From positions 2,076,338 to 2,140,337 of the forward strand of contig JAJEKV010000110.1 in NCBI GenBank assembly GCA_021234155.1: a stretch of DNA of 64,000 nt. Direction: 5' to 3'. The DNA comes from Isoetes taiwanensis. Lineage: Eukaryota; Streptophyta; Lycopodiopsida; Isoetales; Isoetaceae. A model generated the notes under the pieces. The model worked only from the letters and a program-made list of their open reading frames with translations. It did no database searches and was not told the origin of the DNA. Position numbers and translations under genes: made by a program. Below are positions 10,873-23,349 of the stretch, piece after piece. Positions within the stretch are counted from its first letter, which is position 1. Every line of letters begins with the position of its first letter.

Positions 10873-13800
10873 ATACAAAAACGCAGCAAGCGGATTACTG
10901 CCCGGATTAAAAAAACCCCGCCCCGAAGGGTTTTCGAGGGAAAAACCGTGGCGACAATCAGCCTGACAAAAGCCCTAACATATAAAATCACGAGAAACAC
11001 CCAAATATATCAGATCATGCACCGCACCCGTAGTGCCCTAATCGGCCGAAAGCCCGGTGGGGCAAAGGTGACCTCGCGAGTCCGGGCACCTCCCAATGTG
11101 CGACCCGAGGAACGTCTTGCGGCGGTGTGTTCATCAGCAAATGTAAGGGCAAGTCCGGCCGTACTAAGGGGCGTATCGGCCCGGATCGGAAGCAACTGGC
11201 AACTCGGAAAGTGTGAGACTCATCCTCAATGGCACCCGTTTGATGACAGAGCTTGTCTGGCGGGGCTCCCCAATCCACCCGCCGCCTCGATCTCGCGAAG
11301 ATGGTGGGCACTGTGCGAATGGAGATAATGAGTGCGCTTTTTCAAAGGCGGTTGGGGAACGCATGTAAATGTGGGCCCCACGGGCTAACACGGGTTGATG
11401 TGCTCCTTGTAATGGGCGTTTTGACCTGCTCTAGAGCTAGGGGTCCCGAGCTTGCCAAGGAAACAAGCGTCTAGGTACTCCTGCAGGTTGTCATGATCGG
11501 GCGGCCGTATCCACCGCACGCATTGCTCTCGCCGCGTTCCATCTGGCGAACCAGCGATCTCTCTTACCCCTCCAACGGGCCCTAAGCGCCTGCGGACCCA
11601 TTGCCCGCGATGTAAGCCCGGTGTGGGGCCGAGCATCACCCATAGTAACCACTTTACGAAAATAGACGATGTGTCTATCATCAGGGCTGCCAGGCGGCAA
11701 GAATCCAGTTTCCTGCGGCGTAACTCGATAGGGGGCTGAAGCTTTCACACCAAGTGCCCGTGCCAAAAATGTGCTCCATGTCATTCCGTGTTAGCCAAAG
11801 AGACGCCGGGCCCCTAAACCTCGACCCCGCTGAAGGGCGCAGCTCGACCAATGCGGAACAGATGTGGTTGATGGCCCCAATCATAGAGCTCACACGGTGG
11901 ACCGTTGTTCTGCATGGCATAAAAAGCGCTTTCGGCCTGGCCACACCCATAGCGGATAGAGCGCCTCCAGCCCGAGGCGAGGAGGGGAACTCCACCCCTA
12001 GGTACTTGTAGGTGGGCGTGGCGTCCACGTCCTCGCTCCCCCGATATGTGAGTCACGAGGCATGGGGTGGCGTGAAGAGGATATGAGAACCACCCTGGTC
12101 TTGGCGATTCACGCAGCATGTCGTAGCGACAAAATGTGTCTAGGGCATCCGGTGAGACTACATAGCTTCGGGGTGTGGGCCAACAGCCAACATCGTCCGC
12201 GATAGATGAGGCGGCGGATGACCAGTGCAAAAGTCGTATGCCACCCCCATGCTTTCGGTAAGCGGGGCTCTAACCGATCAATGTAGAGGCCAAAAGTGTT
12301 GGCGAGAGGGGCAACCTTGCCGACCCGATACTATGGTGAATGCGGCCCGTGGCTGCATCCTACCAAAACAACTCTCATACAACCTCGTATATGGCATTAC
12401 GCGCATGGCGGCCGGAGCCCCATTGACGCGGTCCTAGCCCACGCTTTTTCCCCGAACCGTATCAAAAGCCTTTCAAGTCCACAGCGACAATACAAGTCCT
12501 ACCGATGATTCCGATCAAGTGCCAGCGGTGTAAAGATATGGTCAATCGTTGAGTGGCGGGTCTAAAGCACACTTTGTGTGGGGCTTCGCACATCTGGCCT
12601 CCTCGCCCATCGGGTCAATCTATTTTGCGCCGAGAATGCCGATACAGTTTGGCAAATCTTGAATCCCGACCATGATCGTCCGCAGAATTGGTAGGACGGT
12701 GTGGGTCGCCCGCCTTGTGAATGGGAACAACCACGCTTGTGGTCCATTGTCGGGGAGACCTTCTGCAATGCTCTGTTGAGCGGTAGTGAGGGCCGGCACA
12801 AGCGGTACGCCTGCCCATTTGAGTAACTTCGGCACGCATACCATCGGTGTTTGCCTTCCCATTAGCCGCCCGTTGTGGGCCCTCCTCAACATCCTCCTCC
12901 ACGAGAACCAATGGGGGCCATCCCGTGTGGGGTATGGGCGCACGCGTCCACTGGCGGGGTCATAGAGCTGCTGCGCAAAGTACTGTTCCCCTTGCCCGGT
13001 GTGATGTCCCCCAGAGGGTCGTCTTTGGCCTTGAAGCACTCTGCGCCAAAAAGGTTCGAGGATGAGTGTCCAAAGGCCGAACATCTCCCCGATGCACGGC
13101 AAGGTACCGCGCCTTTGTCTCCCTTCCGGATGGGTGCGATGCGTGTGGTGGCCCGCAAGCGGCACTGGATCCGAGAATGTGACGGAGTTGCCGCTATGCG
13201 TTCTTTACACTCGCATCAAACCATCGATTCACGTGGGAATGTTGCTGACCCCCGAAGCCGGCGACGCGGGGTCCCCAAAGCACCTGTCCCGGCCGCATCC
13301 CGTAATAGCGAAGTCGGTGATCTGTCTGCTTTGCTCTAGTGTGGAGGTCCGCGAAATTCGGGAGGCGTGCATGAGCATCTCGGCGTAGTCCTCTGCACAC
13401 TCATAATCTAGTCTCAAGCCGAGGGGGCGGCATAGTGGGGGTTCCGGCGGCTTGCCAAACCAGGTCAAATAAAGTGGGAGGTGATCCGAAATCGATCTCC
13501 TCATCCCGAATCGGCTCATGCCCACCCGGAAACGGCCCGATGAGATGCATATCTTGCGCAACTATGAGCACATAGTCCACCACACTAGACCCTCCCCTCG
13601 ATTGTCCCATGCATGTGCACTTGCGAGAATCGGGCCTTTGTGGATGAGCCATTGCAAATTATCAAGTCAAAAATACCACATAGCGGTGCAACTGTCACGC
13701 CCAGCGAGTGACACGGCGTCATCCGATCCTCGTTGGCGGGTTATGCAAGGGCGTAGGCTGCAGGACATCGTCGGCCGAGGGGGTCAAGTCGCATGGGCTG

Positions 13801-14935
13801 CTCTACTCTGTCCGCATTGAAATCTCCAAGAAGGGCGACCCTACCCAACTCTGGCGGTGTTCTTTGTATGTCATCATATAGATCGACATAAGGGTCCATC
13901 CTATCCGCATCGGGGTGGGCTGCGATAGAAGGTGCTCTCTGCGTGAGGGAAATAACAGTGACGAGAAAAAGAGGGTTGCCACCGGGTATTATGCACGAAC
14001 CCACAAGTACCGGTTGTGTGCACGGCGTCTTCCTCGAGGGTAACCAAGATGTGCCAAGGTTGTCCGTAGTAGCAAGCCACTCCACCATGACCCCTCCGTC
14101 TCCGCATGGTATTGAAGACCAGAAATGTTGGTAACCCTACAGTCGGGTAGCATGTGCCCGGCATGCTCCCATGTCTCCATGAGAAAGATGAGATCCATAT
14201 CGGCGCCCCCGGAGTTGGTTTCCCCTTACGCCAAAGGGAAGCCTCGACAATTCCATGAGACCACCCGAGGCACAATTCCTATTTGTCGTGAGGGATGGTA
14301 TCGCCGGCGACTGAGTCGGGGGGAGGACGGGGCGCGGAAAGTGAGAAGTAGATGGAGCGAGGCAACATGTGGTCGAGAGGGCATGGGTCGTGGGAGTAGG
14401 AGTAGGAGCAGAGGAGAAGGGGGGCCGTAGCGAAGCGAAGGGGCCACGGCAAATGCGCGTTGCGGCGGGGGTTCGCGAAGTGCGGCGATGCGGTTTGTCG
14501 GAAAATGTGCATCCCGCCGAACCAATCTGCGGCACCCCGGTGGTGAATGCCTCCGACCACGACAAGCTCCTGTCTGCGTGCCTCACCGCTACCGCGGTGT
14601 AAGGTCCCCGTCCACATACGGGGGATGTCCCCTTCACAGATCGGCCCGGCGCAATATGGCATCACGCACCTGTGCATCCGCAACCGTGAATATGACAATG
14701 CGGTCACGACCCGGGCGCTGAGCCCCATGACGGGCTGCTCGAGAAATGTTTTGCCAGAATGGACATAATGCAAAATTCGAGCGCTTTGTTCTGCCAATGC
14801 TACATTTGGCATCGAAGATTGGTTTACGGCTAGTATTCGCCTTCCCTTCCACCGACCTAGGTTGTCACGGAAGCAATTCGCCATCCAATTTATGTAAACC
14901 GGAGGCTTATATCTCTGTCAAATCCTTCTAGCAGA
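10811..14935 (-). mobile_element. Decayed non-LTR retrotransposon (LINE 1), GC-rich
   Basis: This element reads right to left. Near 14640-14850 an ORF1-like piece reads GRDRIVIFTVADAQVRDAIL. The endonuclease follows: VSWNCRGFPLA (about 14225-14275), LIFLMETWEHAGHM (about 14155-14195), VALLGDFNADRVEQ (about 13800-13850) and GSSVVDYVLI (about 13560-13600). Reverse-transcriptase pieces lie at about 12250-12860, including LLKWAGVPLVPALTT and FGLYIDRL. A thumb/C-terminal region lies around 11680-12230 (TPTYKYLGVEF). The 3' UTR at 10830-10960 carries the family core near CGTCCACGGAGACCAATCGG, and the element ends in (GGAA)n at 10811-10829 (CCTT in sense). Frames are broken by many small indels, so it is inactive. 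Its base composition is far more GC-rich than flanking DNA. Confidence 0.85.
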
Positions 14936-16140
14936 GGAGGTAAAGTTGGAGTAGTTAAGAACCACCGGAATTAGAAAATTTATGACAAAAAACATGCCTT
15001 TAGGAATTTTAGTGACAGAAGCGATTCAGGGCCACGCCCATATGCTGCTGGGAAATTAAATGTAGGTATTTCCAGAAACACGGCTATATGGAAATGGAAA
15101 TTGTGATCAATTAGCAGGATCAATAGCTGGGACGATCAGGATCCGGCTAATTATTTGCCATAGCTCCAAGGTTTAGAATGTGCGAAAGAAATCAATCAAA
15201 ATGTAGGCCCCAAATTCGTGGGTTACACAAGCCCAGCTCAAACACAGGCGAACTACTCATATTTTGGGTGATTATGCGAAAGAAATTTTAAAGCAAATTT
15301 TGTTTAAGCTCTGCAAAAAGAAATGAATTCAGGGCATGAATTCGTGCCAGAATTGGCGCTATTCTAAACAATTGAGAACTTCAAATGGAAGGAGCATTTC
15401 ACCGAACTAAACAGAAGAGGAGTGGATTTGATGGATAGCCTGGAGCCAACGTCCTAAAGCCTTGGTGCGCACCTACCCATAATTAGGCCGCTTAGCTTGC
15501 GCTAAAAGCAAAAATTCCATGTATTACTTCATCGCAGGCAAGATAACCAAATTAGATTCTTCAATCGAGCCACAAGTAGCTTGGTCTGCCAAGTTGGAAG
15601 GATTTAAATGCAGTAACGGTCTTGCCTTTCTCAGATGTGAGCTTGAGCAACACGGCATCCTCAGATATTAACAAAGTTTCCGGTTCCAAATGTTACATTT
15701 GGAAATTTTCTCGCCTGAAATATTTATTTTTGGATTTTTTTTGGCCGGAAAATTTCTTTTTTTTTTTTCCTACTAATCATACATGAAAGATAAATCTCAA
15801 GGGCAAGATGCTGATGCTTGCTCCTAAATTCGCCATGTTTTTTTGGAAGGAAAAAATAGGGGCTTTAAAAAAAAGAGAAGAAAAATGAAAAAAGAGGCGG
15901 CCCTGTTCTATGCCACGTTTATCCGGTGGGCAGGTGGGTCTGCCGCAGACAGAATCTGACAGTCGTCTGCCATAGCTATATCTTGTTGAGGATTCTAACC
16001 TCAGGTAGGATGTTCTAGCTCAAAAATTGGCGTGAGGAAGCAGAGGACTTAGCAAAAAGCGGCAGATTGAAGCTGCTTCAGCAAAAGCCAGCAGAGAAAA
16101 CCAGCGGATCTTCGAAGGCTCTGGCTCACGGCAAAAGTAT
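14936..16140. other. Spacer between the two head-to-head LINEs, no gene seen
   Basis: AT-rich with poly-T and poly-A runs near 15725-15765. No recognisable coding frame or RNA. The true 5' ends of the neighbouring LINEs may lie inside it, but no target-site duplication could be identified. Confidence 0.45.
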
Positions 16141-16440
16141 TGTGCCATTTCGACGTCTATAACGACGTCCAGACGTCGTTTAAACGTCGTTTAAACGTCG
16201 TTAAACATCGGTTAAACGTCGTTAAACGATGCCTATAACGACGTCCGAACGTCGTTAAACGTCCTTTTGTCGTCGTTAAGCACGTCGCAATCGCGGCGTC
16301 ATTAAGTGACGACAATATGTCGTTTAATGACTGTTACGACACGTGGCCTTGCCACGCGTTGGTGCATCCAGCGGGATGGTTGCCAGCGCAGACGCTCGCG
16401 TGGCGGACACGCTAGCAACGTCGTTGAATGACATTTATGA
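16141..16440. repeat. ACGTC-rich subterminal-type repeat block
   Basis: About ten ACGTC/GACGT words occur within roughly 130 bp, mostly in the form ACGTCGTTTAAACGTCGTT and variants. A second segment follows with GACACGTGGC, GCCACGCG and related words. Clustered short motifs in both orientations like this are typical of the subterminal regions of CACTA (En/Spm) DNA transposons, where the transposase binds. A CACTA-like terminus lies about 100 bp to the right. No transposase gene is present. The assignment to CACTA is inference. Confidence 0.55.
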
Positions 16441-16531
16441 CACATGGGCTGCAACCGTGCCGATGCCAGCAATCTATTATGAATGTATTTAACTTGAAAC
16501 TATATTACAATAGTTGGATGGTAGTTATATA

Positions 16532-16560
16532 TACAAGAAATTTATCGCGGCGGCCAAGGC
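16532..16560 (+). mobile_element. CACTA-like terminal sequence, copy 1
   Basis: The 29 bases beginning TACAAGAAATTTATCGCGGC are identical to 63392-63420, 47 kb away in the same orientation. TACAAGAAA is the usual inner part of CACTA-family terminal inverted repeats (CACTACAAGAAA). Here the first bases are ATATA instead of CACTA, so the terminus is decayed or the family differs. Confidence 0.5.
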
Positions 16561-17090
16561 TGCCACGAACATTTCTTTGGTTCCAAACCTATCAGGTTAG
16601 ACCCACTATTAACGTCCATGTGCAGCTCAGAGCAACTAGGATACTGTTCACCTTTCCAAGCTGTTAACTCACCTATATGGTATCTGTCTGGTGCTCATAT
16701 TGCTAAATTAAAAGTGTTTAATGCTACCATCGAATCTAGCATTTGGTGGTGCAATCATATTGTTTGAGGCACTTAATAGGCAATGGTGCCTAATAATCAT
16801 ATGGTTAAATTGGAATTTAAATAATTATTTAGCAATATTTGCTAACGTACTGACTTCTATCTGTATATGCGAGGTGCTAATAGGGGGCTTTAAGGAGCTA
16901 TAGTGTTATTATAGGGTTGTAACTTAAATGGTAGATCGCTCGCTTCGCATGCGAAAGGCATTGGATAATGTTAGTCCCCCCTTCATTAAACATCCATGAA
17001 ATCATCACCACCTTCCTGGCATGGGAATATCGGGGAAGTACAGTGTGGGAATTTCAAGGATATTAGACTTCCAACAAGCTCAATTTGCCA
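16561..17090. other. Stretch without a recognisable gene
   Basis: AT-rich, with no family motif in any frame. It may contain the decayed 5' part of the following LINE, but no clear boundary is visible. Confidence 0.4.
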
Positions 17091-17099
17091 TTTGATATT

Positions 17100-20000
17100 T
17101 CCACACTATAAGCTCCAATTACAGTATTTGGTTATCAAGAGTCCAATCAGGGTCGGAGGACCGAGCATGAGACCTCGGCTAGTTAAGTTTGCAGTCTTGG
17201 ATTGGGAGGCAAAATTTTTGTTGTTGCACCGCACCAGTCGCTTGAAAGGTACGTCCATATACCTGGATCTGGATCTCACGCCACTGCAACAACGGGAAAG
17301 AAGCCAAGAGTTGGTCAAGATAAGAGAGATTCGACAAGCTGGAGGGGCTGCTGGTTTGGTTAATGGCAAGATGAAGGTATATGTGCCTCCTCGTCCAGCG
17401 ATTCGCAGGCAGCACTCCCACGAGCAATTTGCATCACAAAAGGCGAGCTTGATCCGGGGGCATCAGGCGGGCGCGCGGCGGGGAGAGAGGCGGATTGAGG
17501 CCTTCCACAAAAAGCTGGCCCCGTCCATCGGTCCCCCGTGGCGCAGGCTGCGGGGAGTTATTCCAACCACGCGGCGGCGTCCTCGAGGCACTCGGATGGG
17601 TCCACGGCCGCCCGATCGGCGCCAGGGAAAGTGTCTTCGCATTGTTTCACGGAATTGTAGGGGCTTCCCACAGCGGAAGAGGCGGTGGCTTGAATGGGAT
17701 CGCGGCAGACATGGACATCGTCTTCTGCGGGAGACATGGGAGTATGAAGGGCATCAATTGCGGGACATTGAGGATATCGGCATTTCTCACTTGCTAATGA
17801 GCCATGGCGACGCGAATGCGGTGGAGTGGCTTGCTACTTTAGGGGCGCCTTAGCATGCAAGATCACACTTCAGAAGTCGATGCATTTAAGCGCTACATGT
17901 GGGTAATGGTATTAGAGCACGGTCGTGTCCCATTGTTTCTTGCTAGGCTTTGCTACATTCCCCATCACGGGGCTCTAAGTTCTACCAGTACATGATCACG
18001 GAACCACCGGATGTCGGATCTTGGTATAGGAAGCGTATGATGACATAGACCGCTATAGGCAGCGGGGACATGTGTTTTGCTAGGAGATTTCAATGCTCGT
18101 CTTTTTGTGATTGCGGTCGGTGACCTTCAAGGTGGCGCTAATCTTTGATCCGCTTTGGCTTGAGGCGGCCGCTACTCGGCATACGGCACTCGGGATATGG
18201 TGGCTAGACCATTTGGCGGCGGTGGTCCGGCTCTGCCGGGTTTTGACATGGTAATTTGTAATGGTATGCGGCGATGGCTATACTCGGGGGTGTTACTTGC
18301 GGGAGTGATGGGCGGGATGGGGGAGCTAGTGTGTTGGATTACCTTCTCTCCGTAGCGGTACTTGACATGGTTACACACTTCTCCATTGGCACAAACACGA
18401 GGGGGATGAGGAGGCTTTGTCGGATCACTACCCGCTTTATGTCCGCGCTTGAATTGGGAGCACTCAATAGTGGAGACACCGCAAAGGGAGCGTGGAGGGT
18501 TACCATACATCCCACGCTATCGAGCGAGGGGACGGTATGAATCCCCGTGTTGGTGCGGGGAGTTACGGGGGTTTGATAGCTTCTACACACCGCAAGGCAG
18601 TGTGCATGGTCGGTGAGGGCGCTTGCATTGCTTGGGGGCTTCCTTTGCGGTGAAGGGGCCCTCCAAGGAGGGACACGCATTTTCCTTAGAACCCGTGGTT
18701 TGATGCTGATTGCAAGGCTCTAAAGAGCGGTGCGCTTTTGGTCATAGATCCACATTTAACGGCCACAGGCCACCGCAAGACTATAAGCTCTTCCTAAAAG
18801 CCAAGAAGGGGAGATACATGGCGAGAAACCGGGAGGCGCTTTGTTTGACATGCTCATGGCGAGCCAAAAGCTTTTTTGGCGTAAGGTGTTATACCCGAAG
18901 CGCCGGTGGTGGTAATGTAAGTGTGGAGCAATGGATGCACCGCTGCGGGGAGTTATATGACCCCCAAGGAGCTAATGCGGGGGTCCCGATCGTAGGAGAG
19001 GTCTTTGCGGCTCACGCGGGAGGATGTCCAGCAGGTCTCGAGCATCCGGCGAATGGCAAGGCAAAGGATTTGCTGAGGGCTGCAGGCCGAGTTGTTGAAA
19101 TGGGGTGGCCCATCGTGGTAGGGCCCCGGCGGTGATCATTAACCGAGGCTCGGCGAGGGCTCCCCGAGTGGATGGTTAGTAAGGTTGTTCCGTGCATAAA
19201 AGCCGTATCTGGATGGCCGTGAATTCAGGATGATTATGGTAAGCTTCGCTTTTTGCAAAGCTCTGGCGGGTGGTGGAGAAAAGAAACTCACTAAGTGGGC
19301 GAGGGAGGCGGGCGGGCAATTGGCGGGCGGGGCTTTTGCCCGACTCACTCCACGGCCGACCATATCTTCACTTTGAGAGTGTTGATGGAGGCAAGCGGAA
19401 TCTTGCCGACGGGGACTTGTATTCTTTGCTTTGTAGATTTTAAGATCGCATATGATACCGATCCCGAGACATCTTTGTGGCGAGGTTGCAAGAATTGCGA
19501 GTTCCACGAGGCTGCCGAGAATGGGGTGCACCAGCTTTATGATGGGATTTATGCCGCCTTGCCTTATGAAGATCGGCGGGTAGCTAGCACTATCGGGAGT
19601 TAAGCGGGGCTGCCCGCTGTCTCCAACGCTTTTGGGTTGTACATTGATAGCTTGGAGACGTGGATGCGGCACCATGGGGGCCCCGGGGTGCAATTATCTG
19701 AGGCGACCTCTGTGAGCCGGTTATTATATCTCGATGATGTAGCTTTGCTAGCCCACCTGCCCGGCCAGTATCACGGCGGCATTTGGATGCCCTCGATGGG
19801 TTACGTGGGGCAACGGAATGATGTGAACTTGCACAAAACTAAGCTTCTCGCGATCCTCGTCCTCGCAACACCCTATCCCGGAGTTATATTACGGGGGACG
19901 GGAAGTGGAGATGGTCTTGAGCTTCAAGTATCTGGGAATTGATTTCACTACTAACATCTTTGTGGGATGAGTGTGTGGAGAGGAGAGCCGGTCTGCCTGG

Positions 20001-21117
20001 AAGGCTTTATATGCGATTAAAAACGCGTATTGCTTGGGATAGATCTCTCGTGGATCGGGCGAGGAGAGCACACCCGTTTAGGGCTTTGGTCGAGCCTGCT
20101 GCTATATGGGGTGGAGGTTTGGGGCCCAAAGCAGTTAGCAAAACACGTGGGATAGGTTGGAAAGGGTGCGTAAAGCTTTCTTGACATATAGCTTGGGAGT
20201 GAAGGACACCGCATCGTGTATCGATTTTGTTGTATGAGGCGGGGTTCCGGCCTTCTGACGATACGCTATATCTTGCGGGCATCTTGCTTCCATAAGGTGG
20301 ATGGGATGGATGAGCATCGCTTGCCCCCACAGCCGTGTTGTTAACACGGGGCCCCAGCCGGGCTGAAGAGGGTATGGCACGAGCAATCGTAAGGGATGGT
20401 TTAGGAGGTGGTCTATGGATTACCAACGGATGGTGGCACCCGGCGATTCTCGGCGCGAAATGGGCAATTGGATGCGGCCTATCGGCCACCCCGTGGGATG
20501 CCTCTACTCTTGCAAAGCCCAAGACGAGCACTATCACGCTCAGTTAATCCCGCCTTTGAGCATGGACCCCATGTCGGTGCTTGAAAGCACACATCTCTGT
20601 GAAGAAACGGAGAGCTATTCTTTGCCATAAGGACGGGTTCCCATTACCTCGAAATTGAAACATGTCATTTGGGGGTGAATGGGGGCATGGGATACCCAGG
20701 GGAGGAGAGGATATGTGAGTGTTGTGAGATGCACGTGATAGAGGATGAGCACCATGCCCTCCAGTGGTGCCCAGCATATGCCCATGTCCGGCGGTGCACA
20801 ATCGATCTTAGATGCTCGACACACCGCTACATCGATTACTCGCATCACCTATGGTAGCGCGACTGGGAGCTTACAACCTGCAGATTTCGGCCGTCAGACT
20901 TGCTCTTCAGGGGCATGGTATTTGAGAGCCTACTGTTAGGGTTTTTCCTCCCAAGTGGGGGTTTTTTCATCCCGGTAGTAGGGTTCTACTGTACAGTTAC
21001 ATTCGTTGTTTTTGGTGTTGGGGTTTTTGGCTTTTTTGCCTGTTCTCTGCATGTACCATCTCATAGGCCTCTGGCCTCCGTGGACTTTAAAATAAACTTC
21101 CTTCCTTCCTTCCTTCC
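17100..21117 (+). mobile_element. Decayed non-LTR retrotransposon (LINE 2), GC-rich
   Basis: Reads left to right. 17130-17400 encodes a LINE ORF1 C-terminal domain (PRLVKFAVLDWEAKFLLLHR, then DLTPLQQRERSQELVKIREI). The endonuclease begins about 17640 (VSRNCRGF) and continues with LRETWEYEGHQL, LLGDFNAR (about 18075) and FDMVICNG (about 18240). Reverse-transcriptase motifs are at 19340-19800: FCPTHSTADHIFTLRVLME, FVDFKIAYDT, NAFGLYIDSLETW and LLYLDDVALLA. The catalytic box is YLDD where YADD is usual. A C-terminal Cys/His motif (ICECCEMHVIEDEHHALQWC) lies at about 20710-20780. The 3' end has the family core (CATAGGCCTCTGGCCTCCGT) and a (TTCC)n tail. Numerous frameshifts make it inactive. It is head to head with LINE 1. 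Confidence 0.88.
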
Positions 21118-21120
21118 TTT
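21061..21120 (+). repeat. LINE 3' terminus: conserved core plus (TTCC)n tail
   Basis: CATAGGCCTCTGGCCTCCGT, then GGACTTTAAAATAAAC, is followed by five or six TTCC units (about 21098-21119). This is the sense-strand version of the termini at 10.8, 47.0, 49.6, 57.5 and 58.8 kb. Confidence 0.85.
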
Positions 21121-23340
21121 TCATTTAAGTAGGGTGAAAACAAACTATCCTTGGACCATTTAAGTCCACCACAGTTCAAAGGTATCATCTCCAATGTCAT
21201 TAAAGTTTGTACATTCTTTTGCATAGATACTTGTGGATGAACCTACAAATCTAGGTGTTGCGATTACTATTTGCCTTCGTTGCACAAAGATGGATAACTC
21301 GTACTAATTTGTGAGATTAGAATGCATATAGCAATTTGGACATTGTCATTACACTTGACCTAATATAAAAATATAATGCCGTGTTGAATTATTGAGCATG
21401 GGTTCAATTCGGCATTCTAATGTAGAGTAATTGCCATCGTACAAAGGAAACACATTGCCTCAAATCTCTATAGAATATTGAAATGAATAGATATGATTCT
21501 TAATATTGCCAAGAAGATCAAGAGTGAAGTGGTTATTGCAAAAATCAGATCGCTTTGGTGTTCGTGTTGCATATGCTTTTCACAAGCAAACTCTCCTCTT
21601 TCATATGTGCAAGTTGTAACAAAAAAATTGAATCAAGTTACCTAGCATCAAATGCAATTTAAGATTAAAACAAATTAGATTCAATCCAAATTAGATATAG
21701 AAACACATCCATATTATAAGTTTAGAAATGTCACAAAGTTTTGTCGATTTAATTAATAATATGGAATAGGAAAGATGTAAAAGCTAGGACTTCCTTCTGC
21801 ATATTATCTACAAATTAGATACAGAGACAATTTCCCATGCTATAAATTCAAAAATATCACATCTGAGTCTTAGTTCAGCAGATGGAACAAAAAACAATGT
21901 ATGAGGTATATCTTTCATGATATCTTAGCAAGTTCGCTTAACAAGGAAGATTATGTATGAGGTATAGCTTTCTTGTTCATCTTAGCAAACCAAGCAGGCC
22001 TCAATGTCTATTGAATCGTATGAGTCCAAACTATTCATGTAACACACATTAATTTGATCCAATCTCACCAATCCCACCAGTCCTATTACATGCAAGTGAA
22101 AAAATTTCAGTACTGCATAACAAAAATGCCTATGGCTTCTTAGGAAATGAGCTAGATGCAAATTTCCACACTACGAACGGGAGCAATCCGCGCAGCACCA
22201 TTGATCTGAACTCTTGCATTGAAAACAATAACGGAAACCTTGTTTGTGGTTCTGGATTTGCAAATTCATGTTGGAGCATTCAATACAGACTTTCACAACC
22301 ATGAGTGCCGCTTGCAAAAACATTAACGGCCAAGACCAGTTCACCGTTCTTCTCACTTTTAGCAACGGTGTCGCCAACAACAATGGGGTCCTTCAATGCT
22401 GTGGAACATGAGCTCTGTCTAAGTTCTTCTAATCATAAGTCTGTAGAAATAGAATAACAAATCCTAAGGATTATCTTCTTGATATGGAATACTACATGTA
22501 TATTTCAGACACTTATAAAATGAATCTTGTGTTGGCATTATCTTTTTTGCTGAATATAAGTTAAGTGGCATATGAGCAAGCTAAGTTTGGGATGTCTTTG
22601 AGATTGATGCATTCGTTTGTGGTGTTGATAGAAATGTATGCTGGTACATCTGAGTGAACCCCATCTTGTATGCTGGATATATCAGTGTACTTTGCTGTAA
22701 ATCAGATATCATTTCCTATAAGAAAAGGACGATTTTTCTAAAATTTCTTTACTGCATAACAATACGCATTTGTTGGGCGCCGTGAGTCCTGCACCTGATT
22801 CCATCATCCTGGCTGTTAGAACTTAAATAGGATATGATTCAAGAGATCGAATAGAACTACTCAAGATCAATTCAATGCTCAAACAAGATAGAAACACAAA
22901 TATTGCCCAATCACTGAAAAGCATGTTTGCATTCAACTTCATAATCTGTTTAAGTACATGAATTGTCACATGTTTAGGCTTAGATTAAGCCCTAAGTTAA
23001 CTTCAAGTGCCAGGGGATTCGATTTGTTTCCAAGCAGAAGCCTGAAATTTGCCACATCTTTTTTAACCCTGATTTGTCATAGCCAGACCTCTGTTTGTGG
23101 CAATGAAGGCATCCAAAACCCACTGCTTCAATTAAGTTCAACAAAAAAAATTACCTTTGCATTCTTGTTGTTACTGTGGGCAATAAATTGAATCCATGCT
23201 GAAACCCAGAGTTCCTTCAATAGAGCCCCATGATCCGATACGCCATGAACTGGACAAAAAATTAGAAAGCAAATCCCATGTGACCCACATGCATCCCCTT
23301 TTCTCATGGGGGTGTTGCGGGCTTAGGATCATGTGCCTCA
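21121..23340. other. AT-rich stretch without a recognisable gene
   Basis: Short frames occur (for example minus 22171-22383, Cys-rich near its end: RYCFQCKSSDQWCCADCSRS), but none matches a family I can name. No RNA gene or strong repeat structure was seen. Confidence 0.5.
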
Positions 23341-23349
23341 GTTTATCAC

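Noticed and set aside
12875-13339. 150-residue plus-strand frame in GC-rich DNA
   Set aside because: Antisense to the LINE 1 coding region; long frames are expected there by base composition.
14137-14637. 166-residue minus-strand frame, Pro/Ser/Thr-rich
   Set aside because: Overlaps the LINE ORF1/ORF2 junction in a shifted frame; low-complexity text with no family motif.
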